A stretch of DNA of 64,000 nucleotides from RH-AL1 sp965277735 (GCA_965277735.1 CBDIDO010000003.1:1116001-1180000); one strand, 5' to 3'. Counted from the stretch's first letter, positions 26,489 to 35,143 are shown. The notes: generated from the sequence alone by a model not told the origin. A program made the numbers and translations.

Positions 26489-27414
26489 AGCTTGCCTCGC
26501 TTGCGTCTGGTGCGGCCGTTGAACAAATCGGTGTTGCAAAGCCGTTCCGTCGCGATTAGAGCCGCGCGGCACGATGCGAACGTCTCTTCACCGAGAGCCT
26601 TCGCCGAAGCCTCGAGAGGGCCGGGGGCGTCCCTGAGCGTCACCGTGAATGCCGGCACGCCGTCTGCGTCATCTTCAAGGACGACGACGTCAACGTCGGA
26701 GCCGTCCACCAAGGTGATCGAACCTCGCCAGTAGATTCCGAGCTCGCCGGACTTAAATGCCTTCACCTTGGGAAAGAATGCCGTAATGGCATCGCCGTCG
26801 TACGCCTTGCTTCGCCTCGAGGCCTCGTCGTCACGCACGCGCTCGCCGACCGGGCTGTTGGCTTTTTCCGCGGGCGCCGGCCAGACGAGCGCGTCGTCGG
26901 TTAGCGTCATTGCCTTGTCTGATACCTCGTAGACCTTCTTGTCGCCCCGGCGGAAAAGGTAGTTTTTAAAGGCGTAGCGGTCCAGCCCTTTCTTGCCTTT
27001 CCTCTTCTCAATCACCAGCAACGCGTAGAAGAAGTCGGTGTTGTGTTTGGCGTGCTCGACGGTGCGGCGATACGTCGAAAGATCGCCATCGCTGAGGTGC
27101 CGCAACCCGTTCATGTGGTGGGTGTGCCAATTACCCAGGTGCTCGACAGAAGGGATCTTCTCTTCTACCTGACGGAAGACCTGTTCCTGATAGTTGCCGT
27201 CCTGCTTGAGATAGACGGCGCTCCTCTGCGTCCGTGGTCCCGGCTCGATAACGCCACTGACGGTTATTCGTAGGCTTCCCTTGTCCTCAACGAAGGTACC
27301 TAGGAGACGGCCGCCTGTCTCGTCGGCATCGTAGCGGTCGCACTCGTCGAACACGGCCTCGATCGCGCTTCGCGGGATGATTAGCTGGACGTCATCAGCC
27401 TTGGTGAACGTCAT
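26476..27414 (-). CDS. JAB/MPN (JAMM) deubiquitinase-like metallopeptidase
   Basis: This 312-residue protein has an N-terminal JAB domain: Glu32 in DETGGRLLG, His97 and His99 in NWHTHH, then Ser108 and Asp111 in LSDGD, the JAMM zinc set. The rest, about 180 residues, is unrecognised and may bind substrate. JAB proteases in bacterial conjugation operons (BilC, Cap3) mature or remove ubiquitin-like modifiers (family knowledge). Its start overlaps the E1 gene stop as ATGA, and its end overlaps the MBL gene. The spacing between the second His and Ser is one longer than canonical if His99 is the ligand. Confidence 0.85.
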   Translation of the reverse strand: MTFTKADDVQLIIPRSAIEAVFDECDRYDADETGGRLLGTFVEDKGSLRITVSGVIEPGPRTQRSAVYLKQDGNYQEQVFRQVEEKIPSVEHLGNWHTHHMNGLRHLSDGDLSTYRRTVEHAKHNTDFFYALLVIEKRKGKKGLDRYAFKNYLFRRGDKKVYEVSDKAMTLTDDALVWPAPAEKANSPVGERVRDDEASRRSKAYDGDAITAFFPKVKAFKSGELGIYWRGSITLVDGSDVDVVVLEDDADGVPAFTVTLRDAPGPLEASAKALGEETFASCRAALIATERLCNTDLFNGRTRRKRGKLWMF

Positions 27415-28259
27415 GCCGGCACCTGTTCGCACACGCGGCAGCCGTCGATCGCGGGCACCGCGATGCGTTGGAGCTGGAAGTGCCTTTCGAAGGGATGGAC
27501 AGGACGATTTCCCCAAACCACGTAGTTGTGCTCGATTGCCTCCATGTTTCGGGGGCGCTCGGGCAGGCCTCTCGCGATCGCGTCCAATACAAAACGGGTG
27601 TGAAAATTGGTGATGAAGGCGATATCGACGTTCAGGCCGGGCGAGTCCTTGATCTCGGCGACCGGCATCCCATACATCGCGTCCCGTTCCTGGTCACTTA
27701 CAAGGTCGATCTCGCGTACCTTGTCCCGAAAAGGCGTTCTTTCGAGAACCATCTCAAGGCAACCGAGGCAGCCACCGTCACCGGGGCGGTAGGCAAAGAC
27801 CTCCCCGCCGATTCCGCGGGTGAAGACTCGGCCCACCACGAATGGCGTGCCCGTGCGAACGCACGCCTCGTTCAAACGATAGCGGGTCGGCTCGTTGTCC
27901 GTTGCCAAGACAACCACGTCGGCGGCGGCTACGTGATCGTCGAGGTCTGCGAGAGCCATGAGGTCGACGTCATGACGTTCCACCTCGACGGCGGGGTTGC
28001 GGTCGGCCAGGAGGTCAGCGACCGCCTCCGTCTTCTTGCGACCGACGTATCTTAACCCGCACGCGTGGCGGATCACATTCTCCTCACCGAGGCACTGAGA
28101 GTCGTACAATGCGAATTTACGGAGGCCTGACATGACCAGCTGCAGCGCAACTTGACTGCCGCCGGATCCGCACCCCGCAATCAGCACCTTGGAAGAGCCG
28201 ATTAGCCCGACGTCGTAGAGTTGCTCGATCCTGTCAAACAGCTTGCCGCTAACAGCCAT
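27411..28259 (-). CDS. E1-like ThiF-family adenylating enzyme
   Basis: This 282-residue protein has the ThiF/E1 Rossmann nucleotide motif AGCGSGGSQVA at 28-38, the conserved acidic strand ALYDSQCLGEENVIRH, and the zinc cysteine pairs CLGC and CRVC. E1 proteins adenylate the C-terminus of a ubiquitin-like protein. AGGAGG stands 5 bases before the ATG and overlaps the preceding stop. It lacks a fused E2 domain, unlike Cap2 of type II CBASS, because two separate E2-like genes precede it. The position between E2 and JAB genes fixes its role. Confidence 0.87.
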   Translation of the reverse strand: MAVSGKLFDRIEQLYDVGLIGSSKVLIAGCGSGGSQVALQLVMSGLRKFALYDSQCLGEENVIRHACGLRYVGRKKTEAVADLLADRNPAVEVERHDVDLMALADLDDHVAAADVVVLATDNEPTRYRLNEACVRTGTPFVVGRVFTRGIGGEVFAYRPGDGGCLGCLEMVLERTPFRDKVREIDLVSDQERDAMYGMPVAEIKDSPGLNVDIAFITNFHTRFVLDAIARGLPERPRNMEAIEHNYVVWGNRPVHPFERHFQLQRIAVPAIDGCRVCEQVPA

Positions 28260-28268
28260 GTTCGCCTC

Positions 28269-28784
28269 CTAGCGATGCCAGTGTCCGGTTGTGCGCCAAC
28301 GGCCATATAGATCGAGCCATCGGCGCGCGTCCTCGAGTGTGGTCCGGGCCGAGTGTCTGCCGGGATTCCAAGAACTCATCGAACCAAAGATGCAGAGAGC
28401 GCCATCGGCAAAGCGATGCGGGGCGCGCGAGTCGATCGGCGTCGCATAGACCCGCGGACACGCGTTCGGATATTCGTGCGGCAGCACGATCGTGATCTCG
28501 ATGCTATCATTGTCCAGTGTCTCGTCGAACTTGATCGCGATTTCCTTGGCGTCGGTGATCGTCGTGCATGATGCCTCGCCCGCCCGATCGAGCTCATCAA
28601 GTTCTCGGGCAATCCGGGCAGGCGATACATCGGGCAGAAACAATGACAGGGGGACGAGGCACGCTTTCTGACGGCCGTTCCTTTCGATGACGAAGGCAAC
28701 ACCGTCATCAGAGACCCGATCCAGGATCTCGCCGGGGCGGTTGCGCAGCTCGGTCATGGGCAGCGGAATAAAATCGATGGCCAT
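28269..28784 (-). CDS. Phd/YefM antitoxin-like domain fused to E2-like (UBCc) domain
   Basis: This 171-residue protein has residues 9-52 matching the Phd/YefM antitoxin fold (TELRNRPGEILDRVSDDG, then a VIERNGRQKACLVPL strand pair). Residues about 80-171 look E2-like: YPNACPRV matches the YPxxxPxV strand of ubiquitin-conjugating enzymes, followed by Cys131 in GALCIFG and WNP at 139-141. The second E2-like protein of the operon shares the Cys then WNP layout. Phd-type domains bind DNA and repress their own operon, so the fusion may couple conjugation to transcription (inference). It lies 2 bases after the preceding stop. The fusion is unusual. Confidence 0.7.
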   Translation of the reverse strand: MAIDFIPLPMTELRNRPGEILDRVSDDGVAFVIERNGRQKACLVPLSLFLPDVSPARIARELDELDRAGEASCTTITDAKEIAIKFDETLDNDSIEITIVLPHEYPNACPRVYATPIDSRAPHRFADGALCIFGSMSSWNPGRHSARTTLEDARRWLDLYGRWRTTGHWHR

Positions 28785-28786
28785 CG

Positions 28787-29161
28787 CTAGTGCTCGATCC
28801 CGGGCCCGGGCCAGGTGCCCTTAAGCAAATAAATTTCGTGCTTATTCAGCCAGACCGCAACCTGTGCGATCACATAGAGCAGATCATGCTTTGCCGGGTT
28901 CCAGACGCTAGGATGCATGAAGCAGATGTGCCTGCTCGTATACATGTGTTTGTTGTGCTGTACTGCTGGCGCGAGCACCATAACCTTCGGCATCGCAGAA
29001 GGGTAACCGGCAAAGGTGATCGAGACGACGTACATCTTTCCCACCGTCGTCTGCAGCGCGGCCTTAACGAAAATTTCGCCGCCCACGTTCGCGCGGACAT
29101 CCAGGTTCGGGAACTGAGCCGAAGCCCTTTGTATATCTGCCTGGACGCGCTGAAGGTTCAT
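28787..29161 (-). CDS. E2-like ubiquitin-conjugating-fold protein
   Basis: This 124-residue protein has the E2 pattern VVSITFAGYPSAMPKVMVL (YPxxxPxV), then the candidate catalytic Cys80 in RHICFMHP and WNP at 87-89, followed by a C-terminal helix. This layout matches small bacterial E2 proteins next to ThiF and JAB genes. The ATG at 29161 overlaps the stop of the small upstream gene as ATGA; a TTG two codons earlier is an alternative start. It probably receives a modifier from the E1. Which of the two E2-like proteins is catalytic is not known. Confidence 0.75.
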   Translation of the reverse strand: MNLQRVQADIQRASAQFPNLDVRANVGGEIFVKAALQTTVGKMYVVSITFAGYPSAMPKVMVLAPAVQHNKHMYTSRHICFMHPSVWNPAKHDLLYVIAQVAVWLNKHEIYLLKGTWPGPGIEH

Positions 29162-29349
29162 TTGCAAACCAGCTCTGAATATTCGCCGCCGAGGTCCTCG
29201 CGCATTGTCAGCGGCTTGCGATTGCCGCGTTCGTCGGAGGTAGTCTGATCCTTCGCGCGAATCTCGCCATTCGGGAGGATCTCGATCTCAACCTCGTCCT
29301 CACGCTGCAGGATGGCCTCGAGCTCGGAGATGGTGGGGCGCTTTGCCAT
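29158..29349 (-). CDS. small acidic protein, first gene of ubiquitin-like operon
   Basis: This 63-residue protein begins with a helix (ISELEAILQRED), then EVEIEILPNGEIRAK. AAGG lies about 8 bases before the ATG, and the stop overlaps the E2-like start. In this kind of operon the first gene often codes for the ubiquitin-like modifier, but this protein is short, does not end in Gly-Gly and does not read as a beta-grasp fold. It may be a partner or scaffold. The family is not recognised. Confidence 0.6.
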   Translation of the reverse strand: MAKRPTISELEAILQREDEVEIEILPNGEIRAKDQTTSDERGNRKPLTMREDLGGEYSELVCK

Positions 29350-29367
29350 TTTTCGCCTTTTGTTCTA

Positions 29368-29410
29368 GATCGCGCGATTGCACGATCGGGTATTCTGGCA
29401 TAGCTGTCAA
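29368..29410 (-). promoter_or_regulatory. promoter/operator candidate of ubiquitin-like operon
   Basis: Reading on the minus strand, a TTGACA (29405-29410) is followed by a perfect 10-base palindrome ATCGCGCGAT (29369-29378) within longer GATCG...CGATC arms (29368-29387), 19 bases before the first ATG. The palindrome would cover the -10 to start-point region. A Phd/YefM-type domain encoded in the operon could bind it. A clear -10 box is not visible. Confidence 0.4.
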
Positions 29411-29430
29411 GCCGCGGGGGTGAAGCTTTT

Positions 29431-30317
29431 TTGAACTGGCTCCACGCGCTGCCGAGAGTCGGGCCGCCGCGTTCTGTGATGCTCGACATCGACGATACCT
29501 GCGATGTCGTCCACGGCCACAGCAACTGTCGTTGTTCAACGCTCATTACGACGAACGCAGCTTCCTGCCGATCCACGTCTACGACACCGATCGCAGCCGC
29601 CCGGTCGCCGTCGTCCTGCGCCCCGGCAAGACGCCGTCGGGCGTCGAGGTGCGTGGCCATCTGCGCCGCCTCGTCCGGCGCATCCGCACCCGCTGGCCCA
29701 GGACCCGCATCCTGTTTCGCGGCGACAGCCATTACGCCCGGCCCGAGGCGATGGAATGGTGCGAGGACAACGGCATCGACTACGTCTTCGGTCTCGCCGG
29801 ATCGAGGCCCTTGTCGGCGAAGGTCGAGACGACGGCGGATGCCGTGCGCATGGAGCGCGCCGTCACCGGCAAAGCCTTCGTGCGCGGCTACGCCGAGACC
29901 CGACACAAGGCGAAGTCCTGGACCCGCGAGCGCCGTGCCGTCGCCCGCATCGAGGCCACCCCGTTCGGCCTCGACATCCGCTTCGTCGTCACCAACCTCC
30001 GTTTCGGCACGGCGGAGTGGCTCTACGACAGCCTCTATTGCGCGCGGGGCCAGGCCGAGAACCTGATCAAGCTGCACAAGACGCAGCTCGCCTCGGACCG
30101 GACCTCCTGCCGCTCGGCGCTGGCCAACCAGATGCGGCTCGTGCTCCACACCGCCGCCTATTGGCTGATGCTCACCCTGCGCGATGCGGTTCCCGAGCCG
30201 CGCGATCTCGCCAAAGCCGAGTTCGCCACGCTGCGGCTTCGCCTGCTAAAGGTCGCCGCACGCGTCATCGAAACGGCAAGCCGCGTCCGCGTCGCCTTCG
30301 CCGCCGCCTGTCCCTAG
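29431..30317 (+). pseudogene. IS1380-family transposase remnant
   Basis: The frame carries a DDE transposase pattern of the IS1380 family: LDIDDTCDVVHGH (first Asp), then FNAHYDERSFLPIHVYD, RILFRGDSHYARPEAMEWCE (second Asp) and RGQAENLIKLHK (Glu). The N-terminal third is missing, and one base is lacking near 29521 (expected CACCAG, found CACAG) so the first Asp lies in another frame. No terminal inverted repeats were seen. It sits just upstream of the ubiquitin-like operon promoter. Confidence 0.82.
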
Positions 30318-30854
30318 GCCGACCTGTTTCGCTCGCTGCCGCGCGTGCTCTGGCGGCCGCGCCATGACCGACGGGGCAAGCGCCCCGTTCACCCGCGTCA
30401 GCCCTCCAACGCGTTCCGATCAGTGCCGTCCCGAGCCCAGAACACCGCGCGATGACGCTCGCCTCAGCCACAGATCGGCCCGCGGAACCGCTCGTCGTGA
30501 ATAGGGGCGGCTAGGCGCACGATGCTCGGCACGCGAAGTATCCTGCGCCGTTCAGAAAAGTACAAACTCCGCCGTGATGCCTCGGCTCATGGAAGGTCAG
30601 TCAACTCTCAACCTGATTGACTGCAAGGCTTGCAAGCCGCCGACGTGCTACCTAGACTGCGAGGAGGATGTTTTCGATTGGATACTGGCACCCCTTTCGG
30701 CGACCGATCGCGACCTCTTTTGTAGGATTGCCGATAAACAAGGAAAGCACGGATCGACACAATATAAATCCTTCGACTCTTCTGACGGATATCGACCCTC
30801 TTGACAATTGCGTTCAAGCGCGTCGCCATGATCGATTCAAAGGACTGGAGCCCT
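30318..30854. other. no gene recognised between IS remnant and Tn7-like genes
   Basis: This 537-base stretch has only short frames. The first 150 bases are GC-rich; after about 30560 the base composition falls to near 50 percent GC. A transposon end of the TnsABC element could lie here, but no terminal repeat was recognised by eye. Confidence 0.4.
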
Positions 30855-31193
30855 ATGACGACGATCAAGGTCGACGTCTGGCAAAGGCTCATTGATGAGG
30901 ATATCTCGCTTGCGTTCGCATTCGGACGGAGGAAATGCGGCGCGGCGCTCGGTGTAGAGAACTTCCACGAGTTGATCGCGCGGGCCGATCGCAAGCGCAT
31001 TTGGTCTTATGTCGGAATGCATCCATGGATGGTGCTGGCTGTTCTACTAACACTTTCGGATTTCGAAGCTCGTAATCGTTACGGCGAAGCTTATGTATTT
31101 CGCTTCGCTTTCAAGACACCCAAAGGTGCTGGGAGATCTGCAGTCCTTACGCAGCCGACGCGTTGTTTGTTCACGAAATACTTTGACGGTTGA
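30855..31193 (+). CDS. hypothetical protein (112 aa)
   Basis: This frame from an ATG at 30855 (earlier in-frame starts at 30801 and 30828) codes for about 112 residues with lower GC content than the neighbourhood. It includes MHPWMVLAVLLTLSDFEARN, a moderately hydrophobic segment. It converges on the TnsC gene. No family is recognised and no strong ribosome-binding site is visible, so it may be a chance frame or part of decayed transposon cargo. Confidence 0.3.
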   Translation: MTTIKVDVWQRLIDEDISLAFAFGRRKCGAALGVENFHELIARADRKRIWSYVGMHPWMVLAVLLTLSDFEARNRYGEAYVFRFAFKTPKGAGRSAVLTQPTRCLFTKYFDG

Positions 31194-31231
31194 AGAGCGT
31201 TCGCTGTTGCAGGAAATCCCATGCCGCTAAA

Positions 31232-32155
31232 TCAGAGGGAGGTTGGGGCTACCGCAGGCGACCTGTCTTGGATAACCCCAAATTGTTGCCTGACGGCATG
31301 CTCGACTGCGTCGATGCACATCTCGGCCGCCAACCCGAGTTGGTGGCAAGCGGCATGGATAAGACGTGCCGCAACACCGCTCTCGAAATCGTCTGAGATG
31401 ACAAGTGCCGCTTTCGCGCATAGCGTCGTTGAAAAGCTCAAGATCGTCGCGTTATCAATCGAGGACGTAAGCGGCGCGAGGCCGATCCAGTGCAGTCGCC
31501 GACGCAGCTGCGGGTCTTTCTTAAGCGAAGGCTTGATGGAAGGGATGCCCGATAGGATCAGCGTGACCGGCCAGGAGGGGTTGTTGATCAGCGCCTTAAA
31601 ATTGTTGATCACGCGCTGTTGGTCGGCCTCGTTCGCGTTCTCGATGAGGTTGATGACCTCATCGATATGAACAACTAGCGCGCCCTGAAGCTCAAGATGA
31701 AGGCGTGCAAGGCGCCACACCTCGTTTTCGCGGAGGCCTGGCTCTGCGTCGTAGCCGCATGCGGTGAGGATGGATTCACCGAGGATTCGCAGCGTGCAGG
31801 AGCCTAGGCAGACGACGCTCACTGCCATCGAGTCGGGACCGTTCACCCCCGTTGAAGAAAAGATGGGATGGCGGCTCAGAGCTCGGCGGACACAGTGCGA
31901 CTTTCCCGCGCCGGACTCGCCAAGAACGGCGATCCCACGGCCCTCAAACGGCGTCCCGTCGCGGCGGCGCACCGAGATCTTGGCGAGACAGTTGTCGAGG
32001 AGCGAGCGCAGCTCGTCGTCACGGTGAGAGCTGATGTAGACGGAGCGCAGTGCCACCTTGAGCTGTTCGTCCACGCCTTGCGTGCCGAAATAAGCTGTCA
32101 GCGCGTCCCCGCTCCTGTCGCGAGCGTCGCCGTTTCCGTCATTCGCCGTCGTCAT
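31232..32155 (-). CDS. tnsC: TnsC/TniB-like AAA+ transposition regulator
   Basis: This 307-residue AAA+ ATPase has Walker A GESGAGKSH and Walker B VVHIDEVINL, followed by SGIPSIKP and an RRRLHWIGLAPL segment, the pattern of TniB/TnsC proteins that select target DNA and activate the transposase. The ATG at 32155 overlaps the TnsB gene by 17 bases. The length fits TniB-like members and is shorter than Tn7 TnsC. No TniQ/TnsD gene follows it in the window, so the target selector is missing or lies elsewhere. Confidence 0.87.
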   Translation of the reverse strand: MTTANDGNGDARDRSGDALTAYFGTQGVDEQLKVALRSVYISSHRDDELRSLLDNCLAKISVRRRDGTPFEGRGIAVLGESGAGKSHCVRRALSRHPIFSSTGVNGPDSMAVSVVCLGSCTLRILGESILTACGYDAEPGLRENEVWRLARLHLELQGALVVHIDEVINLIENANEADQQRVINNFKALINNPSWPVTLILSGIPSIKPSLKKDPQLRRRLHWIGLAPLTSSIDNATILSFSTTLCAKAALVISDDFESGVAARLIHAACHQLGLAAEMCIDAVEHAVRQQFGVIQDRSPAVAPTSL

Positions 32156-34346
32156 CGTCGTCCTCGATCGTGACCTTGCGATGCACGGCAGGCGGCTCGC
32201 TCTCGGGGGTCTTTTCGAATGAAGCGCGACGAGCCTTCTGTCTGCGCGGCGGCTCCGGTGCGGCAGCCGAGACTTCGCCTGGCGTGGTCGGCGGCGGCGG
32301 AGCGCCGCCGGTCGCGATGGCACGCTCAAACGGATTCTGGGCCTCGATGCCGGCGTCGTCCATCGCTTCATCCGGGAGCTCGAATCCCGCGAGCAAGCCC
32401 GTTTCGACCCGCTCGACTTCCTCGAGCGTCGGGGCGAGGCGCGTGATGCCGACTGAGGCTTCACCTTCAGCTGCGATGGCCGTGATCGCCGCGATAGCGT
32501 CGAGGACGACGTTGCGGGTGATCGCGGCCGCGTTGGCGTACCGTGCGCGCAAATCTGCGGCAGCGGAAGTCCAGGTTGCCCACGACACGCCAGCGAGGCC
32601 TTGCATGCGACAGGGCAGACGCCGCCATTTGTCGCCAACGCGAAGTGAGACGGCGCCGAGATCGTCCGGATCGAAGCGAATGCTGACGGTGGTCAACCCG
32701 CGCTGGAGGATCGCCTCGCCAAGGTCAGCATCGGCATAGTGAAGGCCGCCGAGGCGTACGCCGCGCAGACTGGTCTTGCGCTCGAGTTCGACGCCGAAGA
32801 TGGCGCGGCGTGCATCGGCTGCCGGCGGCGGAACGACGCCGTACAAGTTGTTGAGGCGTAGCCAGGCCCGGCGAGGTGTTTCGCCACCCAGGCCATCGTG
32901 AGGCGTGTTGTGGTAGTCGTCGACGATCCAGCGCACCAGCGCTTTGCAGAACGCCTCGGTAGAGAGGCTCGCGCGGAGCTGGGGATCGTAGTCGCCTTTC
33001 TCATCGATTCCTGAGAAAGTGCGCCCGGTGAAGTAGGGCAAGAACGATAAGTCGAGTGTGCCAAAGAAACGCTCGATGAACGGCCTCTTTTCGGGCTCCT
33101 CTGCCGGAGGCACGCGGTGTCCTGATCCGAGGTCGCGGATGGCGGCCACGGTCGCATCGCTTGTGAGAGCCGAGCCGCCATCCGTGAAGATCATCTCCGG
33201 GCTGAACGCAATGTCCCAAGGAGTCGCACAGCCTGCCGCCGCTGCGACGGCGCCTTTGTCACTCGCCATGAAGCGCAACGCGGTTAGCGCGAGCGCACTG
33301 GTTGCCGTCGCGCCCACCGAGATTCCGACGATGCATCTGGTGGCGACGTCGATCGCAACTGCACTCGTCAGACGTCCAGCGAAGCCCCGCCGTTCGGTCT
33401 CGGTGAGCTTCATCCAGGCGCCGGATTCGATCAAGAGTTTATGGAGATGGATCGTCCATTCATCCATCTCGACGCGCTCGCCGGGACGCGTCGCAACGAT
33501 CTGGCCTTTGGTCAGCAGGTAGCGTTTGCGCGCGGCCTTGAGCCCCCTGCGGCCAGCGTACGTCGCGAAGGCCGGCAAAGCCTTGATCGCCTTCCGCACC
33601 CTCTTCAACGAAGGTAGCGCTAGAGCCTCAAGTTCTTTTGCCTCGCGCTCGTTGTTCAGGTCTCGGAGCTTGAGCTCAAGCGTTTCGTGGACCTTGACGA
33701 TCGTCGGGCGCTTCTCGGTTGCATAGGTCGCGACCGCCTCTTTGAGGATACCGTAAATCTCCGGGGCAAGCCGTGGCTCGCGATTGCCGCAGTAGCGGTA
33801 CCTGTCGCGCAGCGCGTGGGCGGCGCAGCCGCTTTTCTCGTAGATAGCTATCCAGTTGCGCAGGGTACGCGGCCGGGGCGGGTCACGGAGAACTGACTCG
33901 TTGCCCGCCCGGCGCTTGCGCCGCGGCCCGAAGCTGTCGTCCTTCGCGTAGTCGAGTTCACTCGCATCTTTTTGCTTCGCCTCGATGAAGGTCTTCAGCG
34001 AGGCATCTGAGCGGGTCGTCGTGCCTTCGGCCTCGGCGGCTAGGGCTGCCTCGACCCAGTAGAGCTTCCACATCACCTTAGGGCGTTCTTTCGCCGGTAT
34101 ATCGGCGAGCCGATCGACGCCGGAGTGTTCGCGCGCGAAAGCGCCGGCAGGCTCGAAGAAGCCGCGCTGGTGCACGAAGTCGGCAGTGCTGGCTGCTCGA
34201 GCCATCTCGGCATGGGTGAGACTCGTCTCGAGGGCCGAGCCGTGCAGGCGCAGGACGTGTCCGGCCTCTTCTGCACGCAAGTAGACGTGCCGCGCTCCAG
34301 CGATGGACACGAGGTCGTTGGGCTCGAAGCGGAAGATCGCGTTCAT
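32139..34346 (-). CDS. tnsB: TnsB-like DDE transposase (Mu/rve integrase fold)
   Basis: This 735-residue transposase has a DDE catalytic triad: Asp295 in EMDEWTIHL, Asp389 in FTDGGSAL, and Glu425 in RPFIERFFGT. The N-terminal 280 residues have helix-turn-helix-like segments for end binding; after the catalytic core comes a Mu-type C-terminal barrel. The tail (last 100 residues) is Pro/Ala-rich and ends in an acidic DDDDDGE stretch that could contact TnsC. It overlaps the TnsA gene (ATGA) and the TnsC gene. The frame is intact, so the protein may be active. Confidence 0.9.
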   Translation of the reverse strand: MNAIFRFEPNDLVSIAGARHVYLRAEEAGHVLRLHGSALETSLTHAEMARAASTADFVHQRGFFEPAGAFAREHSGVDRLADIPAKERPKVMWKLYWVEAALAAEAEGTTTRSDASLKTFIEAKQKDASELDYAKDDSFGPRRKRRAGNESVLRDPPRPRTLRNWIAIYEKSGCAAHALRDRYRYCGNREPRLAPEIYGILKEAVATYATEKRPTIVKVHETLELKLRDLNNEREAKELEALALPSLKRVRKAIKALPAFATYAGRRGLKAARKRYLLTKGQIVATRPGERVEMDEWTIHLHKLLIESGAWMKLTETERRGFAGRLTSAVAIDVATRCIVGISVGATATSALALTALRFMASDKGAVAAAAGCATPWDIAFSPEMIFTDGGSALTSDATVAAIRDLGSGHRVPPAEEPEKRPFIERFFGTLDLSFLPYFTGRTFSGIDEKGDYDPQLRASLSTEAFCKALVRWIVDDYHNTPHDGLGGETPRRAWLRLNNLYGVVPPPAADARRAIFGVELERKTSLRGVRLGGLHYADADLGEAILQRGLTTVSIRFDPDDLGAVSLRVGDKWRRLPCRMQGLAGVSWATWTSAAADLRARYANAAAITRNVVLDAIAAITAIAAEGEASVGITRLAPTLEEVERVETGLLAGFELPDEAMDDAGIEAQNPFERAIATGGAPPPPTTPGEVSAAAPEPPRRQKARRASFEKTPESEPPAVHRKVTIEDDDDDGE

Positions 34347-35056
34347 TTTGCGTCTCCACCGAGGCGGACGAGGCTCGTGTAGTCGAGCGGCGAAGAGTCG
34401 ACCTTTTCGAGCCTCCTATCGGCGACCAGGCGGGCGATGGCGCGAAAGCCGCGAGCGCCGAGTTCGCTCGCGGCGACAAGCGTGTTGACGCTTGTCGCGC
34501 CGGCTAGCCCGCGCGCGATCATCAGAATCGCGTCATCATCGCCGTTGAGTTCATCACGGCGAACCGCGTTGAACAGCATCGCGTCGTGGACACACGAGCG
34601 CGGGAGGTCGTGCTCGTGCATGGTCGTGACGTGGGTCGCGACATCAGGGGGAATCTGCGCGGCGACGTGCTCGAGGGTTTCGCAGAGCCCCTTGCTGACG
34701 ATCTTCTTCCAAGGCTTCGTCTCGACGAGGCAGCGAGTTCCGTCCTCGAAGATCACGAGCTGGTCGAAGGTCCACTCGCGCACCCGACCGTCGCGATCGC
34801 GATAAGAAATCGGCGACGGCTGCTCGATGACGTCCACGACGTCGGGACGCGCGCCGTTTACGAGCAGAGCGTTTGCCTCAAGGCCGCTCTCGAAATACGC
34901 CGCTGTCTGGCGACCGGGCCGGTTGAGGACCAGGTTACCGCGGTGCGTGACCTTGTTTCGGAGCGACTGGCGGCGAGAAGCTCGCGAAGGCGACGGCGGC
35001 CGAAAATCTGTCGCTGTCGCGCGTTCGTCGTCTACTGCGCGTGATGACGTAGACAT
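34343..35056 (-). CDS. tnsA: TnsA-like endonuclease
   Basis: This 237-residue protein has a TnsA-type PD-(D/E)xK nuclease region: an early Glu in YFESGLEANALL, Asp in WTFDQLVIFEDGT and the ExK of CLVETKPWKK. TnsA cuts the 5' ends of the transposon while TnsB cuts the 3' ends, giving cut-and-paste movement. The C-terminal 100 residues are mostly helical. The stop overlaps the TnsB start. It is the first gene of the tnsABC operon. Confidence 0.85.
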   Translation of the reverse strand: MSTSSRAVDDERATATDFRPPSPSRASRRQSLRNKVTHRGNLVLNRPGRQTAAYFESGLEANALLVNGARPDVVDVIEQPSPISYRDRDGRVREWTFDQLVIFEDGTRCLVETKPWKKIVSKGLCETLEHVAAQIPPDVATHVTTMHEHDLPRSCVHDAMLFNAVRRDELNGDDDAILMIARGLAGATSVNTLVAASELGARGFRAIARLVADRRLEKVDSSPLDYTSLVRLGGDAK

Positions 35057-35143
35057 CGAGTGTTTCCAGATCGAACCAACTTTGGCCTCGACCTGGATGT
35101 CCGGGTGTTTTTCGAATCTCGCGGACGCGGTGCCGATTTTTTC

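Noticed and set aside
27411..28259. Type II CBASS (Cap2/Cap3) with the patatin as effector
   Set aside because: No CD-NTase gene in the island, the E1 and E2 domains are separate, and two E2-like genes plus an MBL gene are present.
29158..29349. 63-aa protein as the ubiquitin-like modifier
   Set aside because: Too short, no beta-grasp pattern and no C-terminal Gly; kept as unknown.
31232..35056. CRISPR-associated transposon
   Set aside because: No Cas genes, no repeat array and no TniQ in the window.
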